Part shown: piece after piece, positions 7,158-14,900 of the stretch
Position numbering within the stretch: position 1 is the first letter of the stretch
Layout of the letters: every line of letters begins with the position of its first letter
NCBI GenBank assembly: GCA_017405115.1
Contig: JAFRBA010000239.1
Location: 1 to 17,691, forward strand
Source of the DNA: Kiritimatiellia bacterium
GTDB lineage: Bacteria > Verrucomicrobiota > Kiritimatiellia > RFP12 > UBA1067
Direction: 5' to 3'
Length of the DNA stretch: 17,691 nucleotides
The notes under the pieces: model-generated
Seen by the model: the letters and a program-made list of their open reading frames with translations, nothing else
The model's database searches: none
What the model was told of the DNA's origin: nothing
Position numbers and translations under genes: made by a program

Positions 7158-9443
7158 ATGAATTCAGCATGCAGGACATCCCTTTTGACGGCTTTTGCGG
7201 CGGCGGCATTCGCCTGCGGCGCGGCGGTGACGGAGCAGCCGGCCGTGCCGGTCGGCAACCCAGACGACCAGCTGCGATTCTTCTGGGGGCTCGACTGGCG
7301 CATGTACGACTCGCTGCCGCCCGTCGGATTCAACATGGCCACCGAGCATTCGCAGGGAAGCTTCTTCTACGAGCTGTCGAAGGCAAAGGGCAAGGACGGC
7401 CCGATGCCGGACTACGAGAAGCTTGCGGAGAAGATGGTGCGCGACGACTTCATCTGGAACATCCAGCTCAGGCCGTTCGCCCAGAGACACCTCCACGTCA
7501 AGTATCCGCGCACGAACAAGGACGGGACGCAATTCTCCAAGTCGGTCGACTCCACCACGCCCGGATGCTTCGATGAGCTGCAAAAGTACGTTGAATACCA
7601 CGCGGACGTCGCGGCGCGCATTGCCGCGAAGACCGGAGTCACCGTCGCGCTCATGCCCGAGAGCGAGGAGCGCATCTGGACAAAGCCGTCGTTCGCACCG
7701 CACAACATTGCGGCGTACAAGGCCGCCACCGGGCGCGACGTGCCGCCCGAGGCCGAAGGGCGCGCCGCTCCGCACTGGTCTAAGCTGAAAGACCTGCCGG
7801 CGGACCGCGTCGTGGACAGGGACTATCCGCTCCTCTCCTACTACCGCTGGTTCTGGCGGGAGGGGGAGGGCTCCACGAAATACTACCAGATGGTGCTTCG
7901 CACCTTCCGCGAAAAGCTCGGCTACACGCCGTTCTCCATGTACGACCCCGCGACGAGGGAGCCGCCTCTCTGGGGGCTGAGCGGAGACGTCACGCACATC
8001 AACCAGTGGGTGACGTGCTATCCGGTTCCGTACCAGCACGCATACTTCGTGTCGGTGCAGAACGCCTTCGCGGAGGGAACGCCCGGGCAGCACGTCGTGA
8101 CGATGATCCAGGGCATAGCCGCGTCAAGCGTGATCGCGCCGACTAACGACCTTCCGGCGAAGGTGCCGGGTTGGCGGCAGAAGAACCCGACGTCCGTGTT
8201 CGTGACGCCCCCGCCGGACCTGATGCTCGAGCAGATATGGTCCGCGATCTCCCGCAAGATCGACGGATTCGGCTTCCACGGCTGGGACTGCCTGTGGGTC
8301 CTTGGCGACGACTTCGGCCGCGGGCGCGACTACTACCGCTACACGAACCCCGAGACGCGCAAGATGGTCGAGCGCTTCTTCCGCGACGTGGCCGTGCCGC
8401 TCGGGCCGCTGCTGAAGGCCGTTCCAGAACGCCCCGGCGACGTGGCGGTACTGGACACCTTCGCCTCGGCGATCCTCTCCGGCCAGGGCTACTGGGACTG
8501 GTATCGCGACGCGTTCAGCTGCGGATTCCTCGCGGAGGCCGCGAACCTCGCGCCGATCACGCTTTTCGAGGAGGCGATCGAGAAGCGCGGAATACCCGGA
8601 TCGGTGAAGGTTATTCTCGCGTCCGGGCAGGGCGTCGTCACCAAGGAGACAGCGGCCGCGCTCAAGGCGTTCAAGGCGAGAGGTGGGAAAATCGTCGCCG
8701 ATGCTAACTTCGTGCCGGCGATAAAGGCGGACGCCGCGATTCCTTCCGAGGGCGAAGTCGCCGCGGCCGAAGACGCCGAGGAGGCGGAGGAGGTGCGCGC
8801 CGACGACATGCTGCCGAAGGAGATGAAACGGACGAAGGACTGCAAGGTGCGCGACCGCAAGTGGCGTGCGCGAGCGGCGGCGCTGGCGAAGACATGCCGC
8901 CAGTGGGCGCCGGCGCACGTCGAGGCGGACAGCCAGTACATCTTCCTGCGCACGCGCACATACGGCTCGGCGGACTACGTGTTCGCAATCAACGACAAGC
9001 GCGATTTCGGCGACTACGTGGGCCCGTGGCGCAGGATCATGGACAAGGGCGTGCCGAACGAGGCGACCCTTACGGTCTGCCGCAAGGCGGGCGCGGTGTA
9101 CGACCTCGTGCGACATACGGCCGTTCCGTTCTCCGTAAAGGACGGGAAGACGCTCATCCCCGTTAAGTACGATACGAGCGACGGACGCCTCCTGATGGTC
9201 GTCGACAGGCCGCTCGGCATGCTTAAGTTCAAGGCCAAGGCAGCAGAGGGTGGCGCACGAGTTGGAGTGATATCGCCCGACAAGGACGCCATGATCCCGA
9301 TCAAGGTTGAGTCCGCGACAGGCAAGCCGTTCTATGGCGTCGTCCAGGGCGGTAAGTGGATCCGCACGATCAAGGGCCTCTCTGCGGACTCGGTGAAGGT
9401 CACAAACCTTGCCGACGGGGGAGAAGGTGGAAGAGTGGAATAG
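7158..9443 (+). CDS. Secreted protein of unrecognised family, TIM barrel plus amidotransferase-like domain
   Basis: The product is 761 residues. ATG 7158 has GAAAGG at 7144-7149 as its ribosome binding site and opens a clear signal peptide (MNSACRTSLLTAFAAAAFACGAA). I do not recognise the family. The first part, to about residue 420, has the pattern of a TIM barrel. Possible active-site acids are in LMPESEERIW (around residue 170) and FGFHGWDCLW (around residue 375). A segment from about 430 to 530 (VAVLDTFASAI, VKVILASGQGVV, ALKAFKARGGKIVAD) looks like the amidotransferase-like domain that follows the barrel in GH42 enzymes, so the layout parallels the gene before it. An acidic low-complexity linker (EGEVAAAEDAEEAEEVRADD) sits near 530-550, and a beta-rich C-terminal region follows. 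The last codons and the TAG stop come from a tandem repeat. A role as a glycosidase is inferred from layout and neighbours only. Confidence 0.6.
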   Translation: MNSACRTSLLTAFAAAAFACGAAVTEQPAVPVGNPDDQLRFFWGLDWRMYDSLPPVGFNMATEHSQGSFFYELSKAKGKDGPMPDYEKLAEKMVRDDFIWNIQLRPFAQRHLHVKYPRTNKDGTQFSKSVDSTTPGCFDELQKYVEYHADVAARIAAKTGVTVALMPESEERIWTKPSFAPHNIAAYKAATGRDVPPEAEGRAAPHWSKLKDLPADRVVDRDYPLLSYYRWFWREGEGSTKYYQMVLRTFREKLGYTPFSMYDPATREPPLWGLSGDVTHINQWVTCYPVPYQHAYFVSVQNAFAEGTPGQHVVTMIQGIAASSVIAPTNDLPAKVPGWRQKNPTSVFVTPPPDLMLEQIWSAISRKIDGFGFHGWDCLWVLGDDFGRGRDYYRYTNPETRKMVERFFRDVAVPLGPLLKAVPERPGDVAVLDTFASAILSGQGYWDWYRDAFSCGFLAEAANLAPITLFEEAIEKRGIPGSVKVILASGQGVVTKETAAALKAFKARGGKIVADANFVPAIKADAAIPSEGEVAAAEDAEEAEEVRADDMLPKEMKRTKDCKVRDRKWRARAAALAKTCRQWAPAHVEADSQYIFLRTRTYGSADYVFAINDKRDFGDYVGPWRRIMDKGVPNEATLTVCRKAGAVYDLVRHTAVPFSVKDGKTLIPVKYDTSDGRLLMVVDRPLGMLKFKAKAAEGGARVGVISPDKDAMIPIKVESATGKPFYGVVQGGKWIRTIKGLSADSVKVTNLADGGEGGRVE

Positions 9444-9528
9444 GAATAGTGGGAGGGTGGAAAAGTGGAGAAGTGGAATAGTGGAAGAGTGGAGAAGTGG
9501 AAAAGTTGAATGGTGGAGAAGTGGAAGA
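9427..9528 (+). repeat. Tandem array of degenerate 8-bp units (GTGGARNA)
   Basis: Twelve 8-bp units plus one 6-bp unit run without a break. Most read GTGG followed by A-rich purines, ending in A; variants include gtgggagg and gttgaatg. On the minus strand the array reads as pyrimidine-rich TTCCAC repeats that translate to FHFST-like peptides, a kind of interspersed repeat I associate with PVC genomes. Because the unit is not a multiple of three, frames shift through it. The array contains the TAG stop (9441-9443) of the gene before it and the ATG start (9510) of the gene after it. No promoter or terminator is visible in it. Confidence 0.9.
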
Positions 9529-11975
9529 GATGGGATTTGTTTCTTGTTGCGGCGGTCGCGGGTCTTGGCTCCGTGCGCGCGGAGCCGCAGTTCACGCTGA
9601 CGCTGAGGACGTCCCCTGACGGCGAGGAGACCGTCGTTGCCACGTCAAATGCCGTTGCCGCGACGGTGAGCGGAGGCGACGGCATTTCCCGCCACGAGTG
9701 GAAGTTCGCCGCGGGATCGCCCGTGGAGCGTGCGGAAGCGATTGTGCGGACAAGCGGCGACGAGACGCGGTACCGGCTGAGCGTAAAGGTCGCCGACGGC
9801 TGGCACCTCGAAAGGCGGTCGTTCCCTGAAATAAAGTGCCCCCTTGTTGGCGCGGATGGCGCGCAGAGGTTGTTCATGGCGGGAAACGCCAGCGGCGGCT
9901 ATGGTCGCGGATGTCGCTGGTATTCGTCCAACGGCAACGGCGCCGGCGCATTCGCGGCGACATGGGACGACGCGGAGGGAATCTATTTCGGAGTCGAGGA
10001 CGAAACCGGGGAAAACCGTGTCGTGGGCTTCGACGACTCGCCTCATGGCCGCATGTTCAGCGAGGTGGTTCGCGGTTGGCGCATGGGCGAGGTGCGCGCC
10101 GACTACGACGTAGTCGTCAGGAAAGTGCGGCGAGGCGCACAGCCGCTGGTCTGGAGCGACTTCTGCGACATCTATCGCGAATGGGGCGACAGGCAGTCGT
10201 GGAACGGCAAAAGGCTTGAAGTGCGCGACGACGTTCCTAGCTGGCTCAAGGCGGGCGCGGCAATGACGCGCTTCTCGCGCGGGTGGCTTGAGGACCCCGC
10301 GCGGCTCGAACGCCATCTCAAATGGTGGCGGCGCACTTTCGGCGAATCTCCCGTCCTGGCCGCGATATGGGGCTGGGAGAAGGTAGGCACTTGGTATTCG
10401 CCCGACTACTTCCCGTGCCATCCCGACGACGCGACATTCGCCAGGTGCGTTGCGCTCATGAAGAAGCACGGCTTCCATCCGTTCGCATGGCCGAGCGGTC
10501 TCAACTGGAGCGAGGCAATCGGCGCCATGGGCGACGGACGTTTCAGATGGGATGGGCGCGAGAACTGGATCAAGCCTAATCTCGCGCATTTTGCCATAGC
10601 CAGGGACGGCAAGCATTCGCGGAAGGCGTTTTGGCTCGAGAACGGCTCGCAGTCGACTCTGTGCGGCGGTGACGAGTGGTCTTTGGACTGGTTCGTCGGC
10701 GTGGTGCGCGAACTTGCCGCGCGCGGAATCGAGGTCGTCCAGATCGACCAGTACGGCGGCGGGCAGATGCCCGAATGCTGGAATCCGGCGCACGGGCACG
10801 AGCTTGGCAACAGCAAGTGGCAGATAGACGCCTCAAGGCGGCTCGTCGAGAAGGTCCGCGCCGTTGGCGGAGTGTCGGCCGTGTGCACCGAAATGCGCTG
10901 CGAACGGCTCAACGACCTCGTGGCGCTTCAGGACGTCCGGGACCTTGAGGCCTCAGGCGACTGCACAGTGGACGTCTTCGGCTACATCCACCACGGTAAG
11001 GTGATTCCGTTCCAGTCCAACCCGCGCCGCAACGATCTCTGGCATTTGGCGCACATGGCGGCAGAGGGCCAGATGCCTTTCTTCGAGCCGCAGTACGAGA
11101 ACTCCATGCCGACGCGCCCCGCCTTGAAAAACGGGAGTTTCGAGGAAGGCACGGACAATGCGCGCGGTCCGGAGTGCTGGGACAGGCGTCCTTTCATTGG
11201 CGCGGAATGCTTCAGCGGCGTGGACTGGACGAAGCCCGCCTGGGGCGTGAGAGGGTGGACGCATGCCGGCTGGCTTGGCATCGCGACTTTCTGGGAAAAG
11301 GACGACGTCCATTCCGGGCAACGCTGCGTTCGCTTCATTCACGACAACGAAGGCTGGCCCGATCGCGGTCGCCCGATCCAGCTCGCGCAGACCGTGGAAG
11401 GGCTGTCGCCGGGCCGCTACACGGTGAGTTGCTGGGTGAAGAGCGAGAACGACCCCGCGGAATTCAAGCTTGGCTCCGCCGACGGAGAACTTGCCTCCGT
11501 GAAACTTCCATCGGACGGAAAATGGACGCGACTCGAACTCTCCGCCGCCGTGGATGGCGAGCTTACGGTGATGTTCTTCGCGAAGTTCGGAGCGAAGTTC
11601 CTGCTTGACGACGTCCAGCTGACGAAGGACGGCAGAGAAGTCGTGCAAAGCGGCGGCACCCGCTGGATCGATTTCTACAGGCGCTGGATTTCGCTTTACT
11701 GTAAAGATGCGGCGAAGTTCCTTGTGCGCGGGAGACGCATCCGCGCGCCGGAGATCAAGTGCGCGAAGATACGTCTTGGCGGAGAGGGCCGCGAGGTGGA
11801 TGCCGTGTGCGCGGCGGCCTACCGTGCGGACGACGGCGAGGAGGCGGTCGTTCTCGCCAATGCCACATGGAGCGGCCAGAAGGTGGAAATGACTTGGAAC
11901 GGCAGGGACAAGAGCGTCGTCGTCGGAGCTGGCGACATCGTTGTTGTCGGTTGGCCAACAATGCACGGGCTTTGA
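9510..11975 (+). CDS. Secreted DUF6259-like glycosidase with carbohydrate-binding-like insert
   Basis: The product is 821 residues. ATG 9510 lies inside the 8-bp repeat array. The first eight residues, MVEKWKRW, are repeat-encoded and form the basic n-region of a signal peptide whose hydrophobic core follows (DLFLVAAVAGLGSVRA). Possible binding sites for the ribosome are purine-rich repeat units such as GGAGAAG at 9491-9497. After an N-terminal beta-sandwich (to about 225), the segment DFCDIYREWGDRQSW and DVPSWLKAGA leads into a barrel that resembles DUF6259 proteins, distant relatives of GH31/GH36-type enzymes (recalled, not searched). Candidate catalytic acids are D413 in VVQIDQYGGG and E461 in VCTEMRCE. 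Residues 541-706 look like an inserted CBM-type jelly roll: NGSFEEG at the start, LSPGRYTVSCWVKSEND, and FLLDDVQLT at the end. A final beta domain follows. A secreted glycan-cleaving enzyme is likely; the substrate is unknown. Confidence 0.66.
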   Translation: MVEKWKRWDLFLVAAVAGLGSVRAEPQFTLTLRTSPDGEETVVATSNAVAATVSGGDGISRHEWKFAAGSPVERAEAIVRTSGDETRYRLSVKVADGWHLERRSFPEIKCPLVGADGAQRLFMAGNASGGYGRGCRWYSSNGNGAGAFAATWDDAEGIYFGVEDETGENRVVGFDDSPHGRMFSEVVRGWRMGEVRADYDVVVRKVRRGAQPLVWSDFCDIYREWGDRQSWNGKRLEVRDDVPSWLKAGAAMTRFSRGWLEDPARLERHLKWWRRTFGESPVLAAIWGWEKVGTWYSPDYFPCHPDDATFARCVALMKKHGFHPFAWPSGLNWSEAIGAMGDGRFRWDGRENWIKPNLAHFAIARDGKHSRKAFWLENGSQSTLCGGDEWSLDWFVGVVRELAARGIEVVQIDQYGGGQMPECWNPAHGHELGNSKWQIDASRRLVEKVRAVGGVSAVCTEMRCERLNDLVALQDVRDLEASGDCTVDVFGYIHHGKVIPFQSNPRRNDLWHLAHMAAEGQMPFFEPQYENSMPTRPALKNGSFEEGTDNARGPECWDRRPFIGAECFSGVDWTKPAWGVRGWTHAGWLGIATFWEKDDVHSGQRCVRFIHDNEGWPDRGRPIQLAQTVEGLSPGRYTVSCWVKSENDPAEFKLGSADGELASVKLPSDGKWTRLELSAAVDGELTVMFFAKFGAKFLLDDVQLTKDGREVVQSGGTRWIDFYRRWISLYCKDAAKFLVRGRRIRAPEIKCAKIRLGGEGREVDAVCAAAYRADDGEEAVVLANATWSGQKVEMTWNGRDKSVVVGAGDIVVVGWPTMHGL

Positions 11976-11995
11976 AAAGAAAGGCATAGAAGCGC

Positions 11996-14900
11996 ATGAG
12001 AATTAAGATTGCAACGACAACCGCTTTTGTGGCGACCGTATGGATTGGCGCATTCAATCCAGCGTCCGCCGCCCATCTCCTCCACGAGTCGCAGTCCCTT
12101 GCGGGCGAGTGGGAGATGGCCTACCGCGCCGAGGCGTGGAAGGAAAGCCGCGTGCCGGAGTTCTCCGGGGCTGCGGTCGAGAAGGCCGTCCCCGGATACT
12201 GGGAGGACATGGTTCCCGCGTTCCGCGCGGCGGGTATCCGCGACGAGTTCAAGATCAATCCCGACCATGTCGAACAGACCTTCCCGATGACGGGGTGGGC
12301 GAAGGACACGACGCTGCCCAACATCAGCGGATGCTTCCTCTACCGCCGTAGGTTCGTGCCGCTGCGCACGGGTCCGGCGCTTCTCTACTTCGACTGCGTC
12401 AGGAACCAGGTGCATGCCTGGGTCAACGGCAAGTTTATCGCGTTCCGCCAGGGTTTCTCGACGCCGTTCGAGCTTGCGATTCCCGACGGCGTGCTCAAGC
12501 CCGGTACGAACGAAATCGTGCTGGCCGTAGCGAACGTGCCAAACGCCGGATACGGCGGGCGCGAAGTGTCCGGTCTGACCACACGATCCATATACGGATC
12601 GACCGGCGGCATCGATGGGCGTCTCGAAGTGCGCTACCCGGCAAGCGACATCTCTGATGCATACATAACGACCGCAGCCGACCTCAAGACGTTCACGATC
12701 CACGTAAGGGGCCGTGACCGCTACCGCTACGAAGTCTCAGACGGAGGTCGCGTGCTGGCGTCCGGCGAAGCAACCGGCGACGTCGCGCTGCCGGTGGACG
12801 GTTTCAAGTTCTGGTCGCCGGAGTCGCCCAAGCTGTACCGCCTGACTCTGACGGCGGGGGGCAGGTCTTTTTCGCAGTGGTTCGGACTGCGTCGGCTGAC
12901 GGCGGCGGGCGAGAAGCTGTTCCTGAACGGCGAGCCAATCTACCTGCGCGGCGTCACGGAGCACGGCTACTTCGCGCGAACCGTCCACGTGCCGCGCGAC
13001 CGCGAGTACTGGCGCATGGTTACGCGCAAGAGGAAGGAGCTCGGCTTCAACTTCGTCAGGTTCCACACGTTCGTCCCGCCGGAGGAATACCTTGATGCGA
13101 CCGACGAGCTCGGGATGCTCGTGCATGTCGAGACTCCGAACTTCGTAACTCTCGACGAATACGAGGCAGTAGTCGCGTTCGCACGCAGGCACCCCTCCGT
13201 CGTCATCTACTGCACCGGAAACGAGACGCGCATCGACGGCGGCGCCGAGAAATACCTAGAGGACGTCGCCAAGATCGTCCACCGCGAGACGGATGCGCTC
13301 TTCACCCCGATGAGCGCGCTACGCGGCGTGGAGTACTTCATAGTCAAGGGCGAGGATGACTACGTCGAGAAGCCCCTGCCGCACAACGCAGGGCGCATCG
13401 GACGGATGGCGCGATACAGCGACCTCTTCACGTCGTACCAGCTTGGCGTCGCGAGCTACTGCTCCCTGAACAAGGGCTCGCCGGCGATGCTGGACGAGTG
13501 GGGCGACGCATACTGCGGCAAGCCGCGCCTGTCGCACGAGATATGCATCGACTCGTCGTATGTCGACTTCTCGACGGAGGCGTTCTATCCGCCGGACTCG
13601 CCGATTCTCGTCGCAGGCGTGTTCTCCCGGCTGAGGGAATACCTCAAGTCGCGAGGCGTCTACGAAAAGTCCGACCTCTACTTCCGCAACTCCTGCGAGT
13701 GGATGCGCCGCATCCGGAAGTTCACGTTCGAGAAGCTCAGGGCGGCGGACCGCGTCGCGGGCTTCGACTTCCTCGGCGACATCAACACCCACTGGCACAC
13801 CTTCGGCTACTCGGTCGGCATGATGGACGAGTTCTACCGCCTAAAGCCCGGCGAGACGCCGGGGGACGTCCGCCGCTACAATTCCGCCGCCGTCCTGCTG
13901 ACGGACCTCGGCAGCGACTTCAACGTGAAGGCCGGGGAGGCGAAGCGCGTGAAGATCTCGGTCTCGAACTACGCCCGCGCAGTGAAGGACGGACAGCTCC
14001 GCGTGTCGCTTGTTGCGTGTCCAGAGGGGAATGGCTTTACCGCAGAAACGCAGAGTCGCAAAGAGGTTTGGCGGAGTGAGAAGCACATTGGCGACGTGCC
14101 AAACGGCAAGGTTTCGGCTTTGTGCGAAGTCGAGGTCGGGGTGCCGGCTTCAGAAGCGCCGAAGAAGTACGTTTTGCGCGCGTCGGTTGCGGGCCTTGCC
14201 GAGAACGAATGGGAGGTGTATGCGTTCCCCGCCGCTACTGCCGCGAATCCGCCGGGAGTGCGCGTAATGGCGGACGCCACCGAGGACGAACTTGTCCGCG
14301 CGATGGAGGCGGGGGACCGCGTGCTGCTGCTTGGCTCCGGGCCGTTCAACTCGCTGCCGACGACCTACCGCATCGGCATGGCAGGGCGCACCAGCGGCAA
14401 CTATGCGACCGTCGTGAAGGACCATCCGGCTCTCCGGAACTTCCCGCACGACGGCTTCTGCGGATGGCAGTTCCGCCGGCTGTTTGAGGACGGAAGGGCC
14501 GTACAGCTCGAGGCGGGTGTTCCGTTCGACCCGATCATAGACGTTGCCTCGTCCGTGAAGTGCGTGATACGCCAGTCGGTCCTTTTCGAATACCGCGTCG
14601 GCAAAGGACGCCTGCTCGTCTGCTCGCTTAACTTCGGCGGCGATGATCCGGCGGCGGCGTGGCTGAAGAAGTGCCTTGTCGAATATGCTTCGTCCGATGA
14701 GTTCAAGCCGGCGCAGGAGCTGTCGGCGGTTCAACTCCATGCTGTCTTGGCCGAGCCGCTCATTTCGGCGGATGAAAACACCAACTTCGCGAAGAACGCC
14801 AACGACCCGGCGTCCGTCATAGACTACGAGCCGCCGCCCGCGCCTGGACCCGAGAGCTGGACCTTCCGCGACGACCTCGCGAAGCCGGCGGCGTACCATG

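Noticed and set aside
9427..9528. Repeat array as a CRISPR array
   Set aside because: Units are 8 bp, contiguous and without spacers; no cas genes are present.
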